Assembly: GCA_014360055.1 (NCBI GenBank)
Contig: JACIYH010000012.1
Location: 1-50,577, forward strand
Length of the DNA stretch: 50,577 nucleotides
Source of the DNA: Bacillota bacterium
GTDB taxonomy: Bacteria > Bacillota > Sulfobacillia > JACIYH01
Direction of reading: 5' to 3'
Shown: positions 24,519-33,835 of the stretch, piece after piece
Numbering within the stretch: position 1 is the stretch's first letter
Layout of the letters: each line of letters starts with the position of its first letter
Made by a program: the position numbers and the translations under genes
Notes under the pieces: generated by a model
Told to the model about the DNA's origin: nothing
The model's database searches: none
What the model saw: only the letters and a program-made list of their open reading frames with translations

Positions 24519-26981
24519 TCACCAACTTGGCGGCAAAGGCAGGAGGTGAACGTAGGTTCCCCCCGGTGAGGTGCCGTAGGGTTCCCTCCATTCCACCAGC
24601 GTGAGGTAACCGTGCTCTACCCGCGGTTCGCATCGTGCCGTCTCGTACTGGAGCAGGACAGTCTCATCGTCCCCTCTCCTGGCCACCACCTCGCCGCGGT
24701 CCCGCCCTGCGACCCGTGCTATCACGATGGCACCTTTCCACTCTCCCACCAGGCATTCTCCGCGGTACATCCGCAGATCTACGATGGGCCGGGAATCTCC
24801 CCGGGGAGAGACCTCCAGGCCTTCTCGCCGGGTGTCCGATGGCGCCGGGCGATACCAGGCCCGGATGAGAGAGGGGACCGGCCACTCCACCTGCTCTACC
24901 TCCCCCCGCAGGTCGGCCAGCTTCCGGTACTCGTCGCGGGTCTTGTCCCACAGCCACAGTTCCCGCGAGAGGTGGCGTGGAGCTCGCCCGACAACCACCT
25001 CGGTGTTCTCTCGTCCGGGGAGTACCTCTACTGGACCCACGGCAAACACCAGTGCCGAACCGTCGGGCGCCCACGCAAAGGGCCCGATGCGCTCCGCCCG
25101 GCCTCCCGGGGATCTCACGCAGAACCTCTCCCGTCCCGCCGTGTCGTACAGGTGGACGGCCAGGGCCCCGGCCGGCCAGGAGGAGTCCACTCCGAGCACG
25201 ACCTCCTCCTCGCGCGCCGTCACCGCCACCAGCAGGCCATCCGCGGTCCACCCGGCCGGCCGGGCCCACTCTGTCCCCTGGGGTCGGGGGATCTCACGCC
25301 TCGAACCGGCACGGAGATCAAACAACTGCCAATCATCGCCGGCCGCCCACCAGCCGTCCGGGGAAAAGGCCAAGCCATACATCCCATCCCAACTGGGCAG
25401 GTCCCCGGCCAGGTGGTCCACATGCCCGCTTTCCAGGTTCACCCGGTAGAGGTCGGGCCCGCGGTGAAGGAACAGCGCCTTGCCGTCCGCGGTCACCCGC
25501 ATGCCGCGGACCATGTCCGCCCTGCCCGCAGCGAGGAAGGCGATGGTGGACACTTCTCCCCCGGACGCGGGAACGGATCCCACCCACCAGCCCTGCTCGC
25601 CCCGGTGCGGGCCCCAGGCCTGGTACCCCGCCACCAGGAAGAGTAGCCGGCAGTCTCCGGACCAGCCCAGGAAGTACAGAGTCTGCTCCGTGCCGTTGCC
25701 GCCGTCTCTGCTCACGGGGAGCGACAAAACGCACCGGCCCTCCCGTCGGGCCGCATCTACCACCCAGAGTTCTTTCCGGTCCCGGTCCGAGTTCACGAAA
25801 GCCAGCATCTGGCCGGAAGGATCCCAGGCCATGCCCTGGTAGCAGTTCACGTCACCCAGGCGTCCGCACGTCAATTTCTCTCCGTCCCAGGTGACCCGAG
25901 TCGCCCAGCCGGGGGCCCTCGCCCTGTCCGCGGCAGTGGGCTCACCCACCCGACTGAAACGGGAAATGCGCCAGCGGTCGCCTTCCCGGCGCAGGTGGTA
26001 TTCCTCCCGGAAATCGCAGCGGATGGCATCCGCGGCCAAGCTTTCCTGCAGCGCGACCACGTATTGGGCCTCGACGCGGGCAAAGCTGCCATCTTCGCGG
26101 ACGACCAGGTCTTGCAGTCGGAAGCTGGGCTCTCCCTGCAGGGATCGCCGTGGCCCTGCCGCCCGCCAGAGGATATAGTCCCAGGGCGAGGTTTCGTGCA
26201 CCCCGAAGATGGTGAGCCGCGAGGTGTCCACGCCGAACGCCCTCGCCCGCAGCACCTGTTCGTCCCACAGGCTGTCGGCTGCCTTCTCGTCTCCCGCCCA
26301 GGTGGCGGTGAAGAAGCGACGTACCACCTCTACAGGACCAGCGGGTTCGCCCGCCCCGCTTCCCTTCCCCGCCCCCACACCCACACGGGCCATCGTTCCC
26401 GGAGGCAGCACGTGCACGCGCAGGTAGTACACGGCCCAGGCCTGCGGCCCCCAGGTCACCCGCAGCCGCAGCACATATGCTACCTGGTACTCCCCGACGT
26501 CTCGCCGGGGCGAAGCCAGCCCCGGCACCTCCCACGTCCAGCCAACGCCATCCTGGCGCTGAGACAGCGCCGGAGCCTCCACATCCCACCCCGACAACGG
26601 GAGCCCCGGCCCCTCCGCCTGCTGAAATGCCATGTCCCTAAACAGTTCCGCCTGCACCCGCTGTGGAAGTCTCGACACCCCCCTCAACGACAGGCTGACA
26701 ACCTGCCCGGGTTCCGCCAGTATGTGCTCCGAGGGCAGCAACGGCGGCCAAACATCACTGATGCTCCTGGAACCAACTCCGCCCGTGGGCCACACGTATG
26801 CCCCCACCCTGCCCTCTGCAAGCATCTCCCCCCAGCGGGCCTCCAGAGGCGGTGGCTCAGCCGGCAGGGCGTCGTGTCCCTGCTCCGGTGTCACCCCCGC
26901 GCATCCGGCGGTCGACAGGACCGCGGCCGCGAGCAGCCAGACCACCAGCCAACCTGCCGGTCTGCTCCCCCTCCCCGACAT
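24519..26981 (-). CDS. Lipoprotein with NTF2-like and beta-propeller domains
   Basis: About 820 residues. The signal ends in a lipobox, VLSTAGC, so the mature protein is lipid-anchored outside the membrane. Residues about 70-200 form a beta-sandwich (VVSLSLRGVSRLPQRVQAEL); about 215-370 look NTF2-like (VEVVRRFFTATWAGDEKAAD ... LRREGDRWRISRFSRVG); the rest is a TolB/WD40-like propeller (MAWDPSGQMLAFVNSDRDRK, YGLAFSPDGWWAAG, FAWAPDGSALVFAVG). ATG 26981 is used, ten bases after GGAGGG; an upstream ATG at 27017 is possible. It heads the operon with the GH18-like and SLH phosphoesterase genes. A role in envelope sensing or wall turnover is inferred only. Confidence 0.75.
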   Translation of the reverse strand: MSGRGSRPAGWLVVWLLAAAVLSTAGCAGVTPEQGHDALPAEPPPLEARWGEMLAEGRVGAYVWPTGGVGSRSISDVWPPLLPSEHILAEPGQVVSLSLRGVSRLPQRVQAELFRDMAFQQAEGPGLPLSGWDVEAPALSQRQDGVGWTWEVPGLASPRRDVGEYQVAYVLRLRVTWGPQAWAVYYLRVHVLPPGTMARVGVGAGKGSGAGEPAGPVEVVRRFFTATWAGDEKAADSLWDEQVLRARAFGVDTSRLTIFGVHETSPWDYILWRAAGPRRSLQGEPSFRLQDLVVREDGSFARVEAQYVVALQESLAADAIRCDFREEYHLRREGDRWRISRFSRVGEPTAADRARAPGWATRVTWDGEKLTCGRLGDVNCYQGMAWDPSGQMLAFVNSDRDRKELWVVDAARREGRCVLSLPVSRDGGNGTEQTLYFLGWSGDCRLLFLVAGYQAWGPHRGEQGWWVGSVPASGGEVSTIAFLAAGRADMVRGMRVTADGKALFLHRGPDLYRVNLESGHVDHLAGDLPSWDGMYGLAFSPDGWWAAGDDWQLFDLRAGSRREIPRPQGTEWARPAGWTADGLLVAVTAREEEVVLGVDSSWPAGALAVHLYDTAGRERFCVRSPGGRAERIGPFAWAPDGSALVFAVGPVEVLPGRENTEVVVGRAPRHLSRELWLWDKTRDEYRKLADLRGEVEQVEWPVPSLIRAWYRPAPSDTRREGLEVSPRGDSRPIVDLRMYRGECLVGEWKGAIVIARVAGRDRGEVVARRGDDETVLLQYETARCEPRVEHGYLTLVEWREPYGTSPGGTYVHLLPLPPSW

Positions 26982-27152
26982 AGCCCACCAGCCCTCCGCC
27001 ATGCCACACGTCGGCATCGCGCCCCCCTCCCTACAGACGGGACGTCCACCCTAAGCGTTCCACCGCAGGCCAGCAATGTGTTGCCAGTTCCGACTGCCGA
27101 CCAGTGCGACCAGTTGACCAAGTGAGCATAGCCAAGCCATCCCCAGTTGGCT

Positions 27153-27158
27153 TATAAT
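27153..27158 (+). promoter_or_regulatory. -10 element of the ABC transporter gene
   Basis: A perfect TATAAT stands in the intergenic region between the divergent lipoprotein and ABC genes. The matching -35 region is poor (AGCCAA at 17 bases). It is 115 bases before the chosen ABC start codon. Confidence 0.4.
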
Positions 27159-27273
27159 GCTGGCATGGGATTCCATCGGGGTGGCATGCGCAATGGCGGG
27201 TTCACAGGTCACCCGAGGTATTCGAACGCGAGGAATTGAACTGCCAGGGAAGGGGTCAAGGAAGCGCAGAAGG

Positions 27274-28935
27274 ATGAGAGAGCGGTACAGCCGCGTCGTC
27301 CGTTTCTGGCGTGGGCATGTGTTCAGGTACCGTGCGATGTGGGGGCTTGCGCTTGCTTTGCAACTTTTGTTCTTCGCTGTCAGTGGGGTCCTCCCGTTCT
27401 TCTTCAAGCGGGTGATCGATGCCCTGACCGCCCTCGAGGTCAGGCTCTTCGCCATCTGGATTGTCGTGTTCCTCGGCACGGAGATCGCGCAGGTGTTCCT
27501 GCTCTACGGTCGCGGTTACGCCATGCGGCGCCTCGAGCTCAAGGTGGAACAGGACGTTCAGGTCGCCATGTACAGGCGATTCCATACCGTGCCCTACGAG
27601 CAGGCGCTCAAGACGAAGACCGGGGAGGCGCTGCAGCGGCTCACGAGCGACGTGCCGCGCTGCTCTCCGCTCATCATCAAGAGTTTCTCCGAACTCCTCG
27701 GGCACATCGTGCTCGCGTTGATCGTGCTGGCGCTCATGTTCGTGATGGCCCCGCTCCTGGCGGGGATCTCGGTGGCGTTCGTAGCTCTCTACACAGTGGG
27801 CTTCCGGATGTACGGGAAACGGGCTGCGGTAGCCGCCACCCGCAGGCAGGAGGCCGAGGCCCGGTACATCGCCGAGGCCGAGGAGGGCCTGGGCGCCCTG
27901 TACTCGGTGCGCGTTCAGGCTGGCCTCCGCGGCGTGATGCGCCGCTTCTCCCGGGCGCTTTCCGCCTACCTTCGGGAGGGTTTTGCCCTCTATAAGCTGA
28001 ACCTCCTGTTCCAGGGCGGTTTCACCACCTCGATCACCGTCGCCTCGGAGGTGGCCATCCTCCTCACCGGGGCGTGGCTCATCTTCCGGGGGGAGAACAC
28101 GGTGGGGACGCTGGTCGCCTTCAGCCAGTACATTAACTGGCTGCACGTGTTCGTCAACTTCATGTCCGGCTTCGCCGCGGAGATCGAGCCGGCGCTCGTG
28201 TCGCTGGGCCGGGTTCAGGAGGTCCTGGCCTGGACCGAAGATTGGACGGTCGAGGAGCCCACCGCCCCGACCGCACTCCCCGACCACCCGCACGCCATCG
28301 AGGTGCGTGACCTCGATTTCAGGCTCGGTGACGTCCCCATCTTCCGAAGGTTGTCCCTGCAGATCGAGCGCGGAGTCACTACGGCCGTGGTCGGCCGAAG
28401 CGGCCTGGGCAAGAGCACGCTTCTGAACATCATCCTCGGTCTCTACCCCGTCCCGCCGGGCAAGGTGTTCCTCTTCGGCCGGGACGTGGCCACGATGCCT
28501 CTTCCCGAACGCATGGGGTTCTTCGCCGTGGTGGAGCAAGAACCGAGGTTTCTGAGCGGGGGTCTGGACACGGACCTCGCTTTTTCCCGCACAGAAGCAG
28601 ACCTTGTCGGCGTGGCACAGAGCCTTGGGCTGGGCGAGTTTGTGGAGGCCCTTCTTTCGCGCCAGATCTCGTCGGCAAAGCTCTCCGAGCTTTCGGGGGG
28701 CGAACGCAAGCGGCTCGGCATCCTGCGGGGCCTTTTACGCGAGGCTCCGGTGCTCCTCCTCGACGAACCCACCGCGTTTCTGGACGAGGAAACGGCGGAA
28801 CGAATCCTGGCCCGGATCAGCACAAACCTCTCTGGGAGGACAATAGTGGTGTTCTCCCACGATCCCCTGGTCTTACGGTACTGCCAGGCGGCGGTGGACC
28901 TGGCGGCCACGCAGGAGCACGGAGGGAGTTCTTAG
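27274..28935 (+). CDS. ABC exporter half-transporter (TM domain fused to ATPase)
   Basis: A 553-residue protein of the ABC-B type. The N-terminal half has about six membrane segments (ALALQLLFFAVSGVLPFFF, FAIWIVVFLGTEIAQVFLLY, and others). The C-terminal ATPase has Walker A GRSGLGKST, signature LSGGERKRLGI, Walker B VLLLDEPTAF and the switch His in VFSHDP. It would export lipid, peptide or drug as a homodimer or with a partner; no second subunit lies next to it. ATG 27274 has only a weak AGAAGG upstream, and the frame is open to 27157. It is followed by an MFS fragment. Confidence 0.85.
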   Translation: MRERYSRVVRFWRGHVFRYRAMWGLALALQLLFFAVSGVLPFFFKRVIDALTALEVRLFAIWIVVFLGTEIAQVFLLYGRGYAMRRLELKVEQDVQVAMYRRFHTVPYEQALKTKTGEALQRLTSDVPRCSPLIIKSFSELLGHIVLALIVLALMFVMAPLLAGISVAFVALYTVGFRMYGKRAAVAATRRQEAEARYIAEAEEGLGALYSVRVQAGLRGVMRRFSRALSAYLREGFALYKLNLLFQGGFTTSITVASEVAILLTGAWLIFRGENTVGTLVAFSQYINWLHVFVNFMSGFAAEIEPALVSLGRVQEVLAWTEDWTVEEPTAPTALPDHPHAIEVRDLDFRLGDVPIFRRLSLQIERGVTTAVVGRSGLGKSTLLNIILGLYPVPPGKVFLFGRDVATMPLPERMGFFAVVEQEPRFLSGGLDTDLAFSRTEADLVGVAQSLGLGEFVEALLSRQISSAKLSELSGGERKRLGILRGLLREAPVLLLDEPTAFLDEETAERILARISTNLSGRTIVVFSHDPLVLRYCQAAVDLAATQEHGGSS

Positions 28936-28947
28936 CCCAACTTCACC

Positions 28948-29085
28948 CCCGGCACGACCGGCTGCGGTGGCTTCATGGCAGACCGGCTTGGCCCCCGGGC
29001 GGTGTTCCTCTGCGCGGGCATCCTGTGCCTCGCGTGTGGTGCTGCGTCGCTGCCCGTCTTGCGCCCACGCAAAGAACACCGCTAA
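28948..29085 (+). pseudogene. C-terminal remnant of an MFS transporter
   Basis: The reading GGFMADRLGPRAVFLCAGIL then CLACGAASLPVLRPRKEHR and a stop resembles the MFS loop motif G(x)laDRLGpR followed by a last membrane helix and a basic tail. Nothing upstream in any frame supplies the other helices; the ABC gene ends 12 bases before. It is a deletion remnant. Confidence 0.45.
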
Positions 29086-29519
29086 TCCACGGGGAACTGC
29101 CGGTTCGTTCGTCGCCAGTCCAGGAGCGAACACGTAAGCAGCCCCCCGAAGAGGATCCACCCCGCGGTGCGCAGCACACTGCTCGACAGAACGATCGCCA
29201 GAGTCTGGCTGGGGATGACCGCGCAGACACGACCCACCAGTGGAATCGGAATCCCCGCCAGGATGAGGCCCAGGAAAGCGGGAGCGAGAGTTGCCACCCA
29301 ATCGTAACGGGTCCGGACCGGGCTGCGACACACGATGGCCAGAGCAACGCCAAGTAGTGATATCAGCACACCGCCGGCGTAACCAAGCGCTATTACTTCC
29401 GGGGGGAACCCCAATTCCCGGCGGATCATCCGCTCGGCGATGGGTCTCATCTCGACCTCGAAGAGGCACACGGCAAGCAGCACAGCGAGCAGAACCAGCA
29501 GGCTGCGGACTCGTGACAT
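29082..29519 (-). CDS. Four-TM membrane protein of unknown family
   Basis: About 145 residues with four hydrophobic segments: SLLVLLAVLLAVCLFEV, VIALGYAGGVLISLLGVALA, LAPAFLGLILAGIPIPLVG and LRTAGWILFGGLLTCSLL. ATG 29519 is ten bases after GGAGG, and ATG 29528 is closer to the same site; both are possible. It is the last gene of the long minus-strand run from 40204, separated from the coiled-coil gene by about 120 bases. No function is recognised. Confidence 0.6.
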   Translation of the reverse strand: MSRVRSLLVLLAVLLAVCLFEVEMRPIAERMIRRELGFPPEVIALGYAGGVLISLLGVALAIVCRSPVRTRYDWVATLAPAFLGLILAGIPIPLVGRVCAVIPSQTLAIVLSSSVLRTAGWILFGGLLTCSLLDWRRTNRQFPVD

Positions 29520-29638
29520 CGGGCCCATTCCTCCTCCGGGTGCCGGACCGACCTCAGGGTTGGTTTGCGTGCTTCTTCCCGGTCCCCTCTATCTCTGACG
29601 TCGCCAGGGGCGCAGGTGTGGCGCGAGCGGGAAGTTGA

Positions 29639-30586
29639 TCATGGTAGCCGGGCGTGCTCAACCAGGCGGTGCCTCTTGGCGCGAACATCCTCTCTGAGTG
29701 TGGCGGTCCGGCGCGACTCTTCTTCCAGCCTGCGCTCCACCGACTCCACCGCCGCCCGCTGTTCTTCGGCCCGGCTCCTGGCCTCGCTGATCCTGGACTG
29801 CACGACCCAGTCGACGATCAGACCGTCGAAGAAGTAATCGGCGAAGGCGAGAAAACCGCCCACGTTGACGTCGATATCCACCCGGCCTCCCACGTCCGCC
29901 AGTTCCCTCTGCAACCGACTCAACGACTGCTGGACGAGGGCTGCCTTGTTCCGGGCCTCGTCGATGCGAGAATGCTTGATGGCCGTCGTGATGAGGCCTC
30001 CGCCCACCATGTCCCAGACGCCCCAGTTGGCGGCACTACCCAGGGCGGCGAGCAGGTCGTCCAGGGAAGCCAGGGCCTCCCAAGCCGCGGCCAGTGCCTC
30101 CTGCAACTCCTTGGCCGATGCTGCGAGGCGGCCCTCTTCCTCGGCCAGTTCCAGGAGAGCCGTGGCCGCTTCACCCCCTGCGCGCTTGAGCACCTCTTCT
30201 TTCTGCCGCAGCAGCCGCAGGTACTCTTCCTCAGCCTGCCCCAGAGAAGCAAGCCGTTCCTCCAGCGTGGCGACCTCCTCTTGGAGGACCTCTACCTGCC
30301 GCCGGCACGCCTCGTACTTCAACTGGGCCGCTGCCAGCTCCTGTCTCTCCCGGTCCAGCCGCTGTTCCCTGGTCCCGAGAAGGCTGGAAAGGAGTGCGGT
30401 GAGGCTCAAGCCCTGCAGTCTCTCCACGTCCCGCTGTTCCCTGGCCAGCCCCCGTTCCAGTTGGCGGCACCTCTCCCGGCACCGGGTCAACTCATCGCGG
30501 GCAGCCTGCAGCTTGCGCTGCAACCGGGCCGCCAGGTCCCGACGTTCCCGCGCGCACTCGAGTTCCGCTTCCAAAGTGCGGTTCAC
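29639..30586 (-). CDS. Long coiled-coil protein (conserved, unknown function)
   Basis: A 315-residue protein. Residues about 1-190 are almost unbroken coiled coil (ARERRDLAARLQRKLQAARD, LRQKEEVLKRAGGEAATALL). The C-terminal third carries the conserved block GGGLITTAIKHSRIDEAR and then FADYFFDGLIVDWVVQSRI, followed by another short coil. This block recurs in many bacterial proteins of unknown function. GTG 30586 follows AAAGGAGG by eight bases; the frame extends to 30682 without a site. No membrane segment or signal peptide. Confidence 0.7.
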   Translation of the reverse strand: MNRTLEAELECARERRDLAARLQRKLQAARDELTRCRERCRQLERGLAREQRDVERLQGLSLTALLSSLLGTREQRLDRERQELAAAQLKYEACRRQVEVLQEEVATLEERLASLGQAEEEYLRLLRQKEEVLKRAGGEAATALLELAEEEGRLAASAKELQEALAAAWEALASLDDLLAALGSAANWGVWDMVGGGLITTAIKHSRIDEARNKAALVQQSLSRLQRELADVGGRVDIDVNVGGFLAFADYFFDGLIVDWVVQSRISEARSRAEEQRAAVESVERRLEEESRRTATLREDVRAKRHRLVEHARLP

Positions 30587-30719
30587 GCACCGTGCCTCCT
30601 TTCCCGGTTTCCGCAGCCGGATCTGCCGTCGGTGGGTGGGCCCCGAGCGTACGGTCATCCGGCCAGGCGGCCGGCCGGTCAAGACAGCCCCTCCGATGGC
30701 CTGGTGACGGGCGGGCAGG

Positions 30720-32576
30720 TCAGCGGGGGTACGCTACCCCCGCCGCTTCGTAGATGCCGGGGAAGTAGCGCTCGTAAAGGGTCGGGTTGAATGCCCGGCG
30801 CACACCGCGCTCCCGGCGTAGCCGGTGCAGGGCTCCCAGGTCCAGGTCGGCCACCACCACATCTTCCCCCTGGGGATCTTCGGTCTGGGCAAGCACGCCA
30901 TCACCCGCCGGGGTGAGTTCCAGAGGGCCGAATACACCGGCCCGCCCGGTGAGGGTGAGACCGAGCAGGTTGCCCACCAGGCACGACTGGACGCCGTAGA
31001 CCTGGGATTCCTGTACCCGTGGCCAGATGCCCCGCAGGGCTTTCCACCAGTTGTACTCCTCCGGGTTGGCACTGGGGATGACGACCACATCGGCGCCGCG
31101 CTGGGCCAGGATGCGGAAGGTCTCGAAGTAGGTGGCGTCCATGCACACGGGGGCGCCGAACCACCCCCAGGGGGCAGCGAAGATGGCCAGGTCGTCACCG
31201 GTCTGGAGCCCCCAGGCCACTTCCATGGGGATGAAGTGGCACTTTTGCTGCTCGCCCAGCCTGCTCCCGTCCGGACCGTACACGTGGGCCACGTTCACCA
31301 TGCGGCCGCGGGCATCGGGCAGGATGGCGCTACCGGCAACCACATACACGCCGAACCGGCGTGCGGCCTCCGAGAATGCCCCCTCGTGGACCTGCTGAGC
31401 CACCGGGGCCAGTGAGCGGAAGACGTCGGCCACTGTGGCCTCAGGGCCCAGGCTCCTCACCGCCTGGCCCAGGCCGCCCGTGGCCATGAGCTGGTCGATC
31501 CCGGGTAGCAGACCCAGGAGGGAGGTGGCCACGTCCTCGGGGAACGCCACCAGTCGGGCGCCCCGCTCTGCCGCCCGGGCGGCAAAACCCAGGATCCTGC
31601 CCGCGTATTCCTCGGGGGACCGCACCAGTTCCAGGCGCATCTGCACCGCCGCCACCCTGACGCGGGCCTCCCGCGAAGCAGCGCCGGCGCGGGCGTCCCC
31701 GGCCGGTACCTCCGCCTCAGCACGGGGGCGCGCGGCCTCCCCCGTCGGCAGCGGGGGACCGGCCTCCGCGGCGGGGTCGAGGGTGTAAACTGCCGGCAGG
31801 TAGCGGCGGTACAGCCCGGGATTGAGCAGACCCAGTACGGGGTATTGCCGGATGACCTCTTCACGTGCCGCGAAGTCCAGTCGGGCGAGCACCAATCCCG
31901 CCTCGTCAGGCCCCTCCTTCAGGATGCCGGTCTGCCCCGGGGTCATCTCGCAGGGGGCGAAGATGGCCGTCCGCCCCTCGAACTCCACATCGCCCTCCGG
32001 GAGGGCCAGGCGGCCGTGGAGGCAGCTCTCGACTCCGAAAGTCTGGTTCTGCTGCACCTCCTGCCAGATGCCGGCCAGCTGGCGCCAGGAGGAATAGGGA
32101 CGGCGTACCGCCTGCAGGGAGAGGAGGACCTGGGCGCCCTGCAGGGCAAGGATACGGCTCACCTCGGGGTACCAGGCGTCGTCCCCCACCAGCATGCCGA
32201 GATGCCCGACTTCCGTCGGGAAAACGAACAGCTGGTCCCCCGGAACCAGGCCGGCACTCCTCTCCTCCGGGGGCATATGGGTCTGGCGCTGTTGCCCCAG
32301 CACCTTCCCGTCCGGCCCCAGCAGCACGCCCACGCACCCGCGCTCAGGCAGCCCCAGGGCCAGGTACACACCCGCCTCGCGAGCCACTTCCCCGGCGACC
32401 GCGGTCGGGTAGCGCAGACCGGGGCCGGCGATCAGGTCGCGGAGATACGGGAGGACCACCAGTCTCGCCCCGGCCCGGGCGGCCCCCTGCACGGGTCCGC
32501 GCAGGAGATCCGCCACCTCGCCCTCGCTACGGCACCGCCGGGCCTCAAGCTGTACAGCAGCCACCAGGACGTGCAA
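30720..32576 (-). CDS. Tandem nitrilase-superfamily protein, first domain inactive
   Basis: A 618-residue protein with two carbon-nitrogen hydrolase domains joined by an Ala/Pro/Glu linker near residues 270-310. The second domain has the full catalytic triad: Glu in VAFPEDVA, Lys in EQQKCHFIP and Cys in GAPVCMDATYFE, so it can hydrolyse an amide or nitrile. In the first domain the corresponding places read VVLPYLRD, GQQRQTHMPPE and GMLVGDDAWYPE: the Glu, Lys and Cys are all gone. TTG 32576 is nine bases after AAAGGAG. It follows the lipoate ligase gene by five bases. The substrate is unknown. Confidence 0.85.
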   Translation of the reverse strand: MHVLVAAVQLEARRCRSEGEVADLLRGPVQGAARAGARLVVLPYLRDLIAGPGLRYPTAVAGEVAREAGVYLALGLPERGCVGVLLGPDGKVLGQQRQTHMPPEERSAGLVPGDQLFVFPTEVGHLGMLVGDDAWYPEVSRILALQGAQVLLSLQAVRRPYSSWRQLAGIWQEVQQNQTFGVESCLHGRLALPEGDVEFEGRTAIFAPCEMTPGQTGILKEGPDEAGLVLARLDFAAREEVIRQYPVLGLLNPGLYRRYLPAVYTLDPAAEAGPPLPTGEAARPRAEAEVPAGDARAGAASREARVRVAAVQMRLELVRSPEEYAGRILGFAARAAERGARLVAFPEDVATSLLGLLPGIDQLMATGGLGQAVRSLGPEATVADVFRSLAPVAQQVHEGAFSEAARRFGVYVVAGSAILPDARGRMVNVAHVYGPDGSRLGEQQKCHFIPMEVAWGLQTGDDLAIFAAPWGWFGAPVCMDATYFETFRILAQRGADVVVIPSANPEEYNWWKALRGIWPRVQESQVYGVQSCLVGNLLGLTLTGRAGVFGPLELTPAGDGVLAQTEDPQGEDVVVADLDLGALHRLRRERGVRRAFNPTLYERYFPGIYEAAGVAYPR

Positions 32577-32581
32577 GGACC

Positions 32582-33265
32582 TCAACTCCTTTCTTCCCGC
32601 CCGGGATGCCCGCAACCCGCGCCGCAGCGAGTGGTCAGGAGCGACCAGAGGGCCCCACCCAGGCAGTGCCCCAACTGGCGCGGAGAAAGACGAAAACCTT
32701 CCGCCCACAGGCTCGTCACGAACTCCCGGTGGGGCCGTCCCCGGCGGTACGCGGGCTCGCGGGGGGGATGACGCAGGAAACGGTCAAACAGGGACAGGTC
32801 GGGGTTGACCAGCAAGGAGGCACCGTACACGGCGGTGTCGGCACCCACGTAAAGGCACGCTCCCATCACCTTGCGGTCTCCCAGGGTGAGATCACCCCCC
32901 TTGCGTACCTCCAGCCCCGTTATCCCCGCTCCCTGTAAGGCAAGGCCCACCTTGCCACTCATGTCCTCCATCCAGTCCACCGGGTAGGGCGGCCGGTAGC
33001 CGGTCCAGGTGCAGGACACGACCAGCACTCCCGGCCCCACCACCACCGCGCAACCCCCACCCCGCCGGCGGCTCACCGGTACGCCGGCAGCCTGTACCCG
33101 ATCCAGATAAACCTCCTGATCGGCCCGGCTACACCGGCCCAGCACGACCTCCACCTGCCGGGGTTCCGTCACGCGCAGGGTGAGGCCGCTCCCGGACCCC
33201 TCCCAGCAGACGTCCTGACCGGACTCCAGGGCGCCAACCAAGGTCACCTGGGTAGAAGCAGTCAA
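32582..33265 (-). CDS. Lipoate-protein ligase A family protein
   Basis: A 227-residue member of the biotin/lipoate ligase fold. Motifs: VSRRRGGGCAVVVGPG (the RRxGGGxV loop) and GDLTLGDRKVMGACLYVG, whose Lys binds the acyl-adenylate. It would attach lipoate (or octanoate) to the E2 lipoyl domain encoded two genes upstream. The N-terminus is shorter than in most LplA/LipM, and the early Asp helix is hard to see. The TTG start at 33265 overlaps the stop of the E3 fragment (TTGA), so translation is coupled to it. Confidence 0.8.
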   Translation of the reverse strand: MTASTQVTLVGALESGQDVCWEGSGSGLTLRVTEPRQVEVVLGRCSRADQEVYLDRVQAAGVPVSRRRGGGCAVVVGPGVLVVSCTWTGYRPPYPVDWMEDMSGKVGLALQGAGITGLEVRKGGDLTLGDRKVMGACLYVGADTAVYGASLLVNPDLSLFDRFLRHPPREPAYRRGRPHREFVTSLWAEGFRLSPRQLGHCLGGALWSLLTTRCGAGCGHPGREERS

Positions 33266-33828
33266 CGCCCTGCACCCGCCCGCATCCGGTGGGCCGCCAT
33301 GGCCACGGCCTCACCTATGGCTTCGCTCAGGGTGGGATGGGGGTGGATCACCTTCTCCCACTCCAGGATGGTGCCTTCCGCCTGCATCATCCCTGCCACC
33401 TGTGAGACGAGTTCGCCGGCGTGCGGCCCCACCAGGTGGGCCCCCAGGATTTCACCGTAACGCCCATCAGCCACCACCTCGACCCAGCCCTCCTCCTCGC
33501 CTGCAGCCAGTGCCCGGGGGTTCCCTCCCATGGAGGCGCGCCCAACCACCACGGCATACCCCCGTGCTGCTGCTTCCCGGGCGGACAACCCCACCCAGGC
33601 CACCTCCGGTCGCGTGTAGAGGCAGGCCGGCACCGCCCGGTAATCCATACGCGCATCGCCACCCAGGGCGTTTTCCGCGGCCACCGCGCCCTGCCGGGCG
33701 GCCACCTGGGCGAGGAGCATGCGTTCGGTGACATCTCCTGCCGCGAAAAGACCCGGCACACTGGTGCGCTGGTGGTCGTCCGTCCACACCCAACCGTTCT
33801 CCAACCGCACCTCCGGGACCTTCTCCAC
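33262..33828 (-). pseudogene. Dihydrolipoamide dehydrogenase (E3), C-terminal part only
   Basis: About 188 residues that begin inside the E3 sequence. It keeps RTSVPGLFAAGDVTERMLLA (the second FAD motif), then the dimerisation domain with YTRPEVAWVGLS and the active-site HPHPTLSEAIGEA. Missing are roughly the first 270 residues: the GxGxxG FAD-binding start, the redox-active CxxxxC disulfide and the NAD domain. The loss begins ten bases after the E2 stop codon. Only a GTG at 33828 without a ribosome site could start it. It cannot work as E3; it may be silent or just serve to carry ribosomes to the ligase gene. Confidence 0.8.
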
Positions 33829-33835
33829 CGCCGTC

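Noticed and set aside
27205-27245. TATTCGAAC and nearby AT-rich words resembling a tRNA 3' end
   Set aside because: No cloverleaf could be drawn on either strand.
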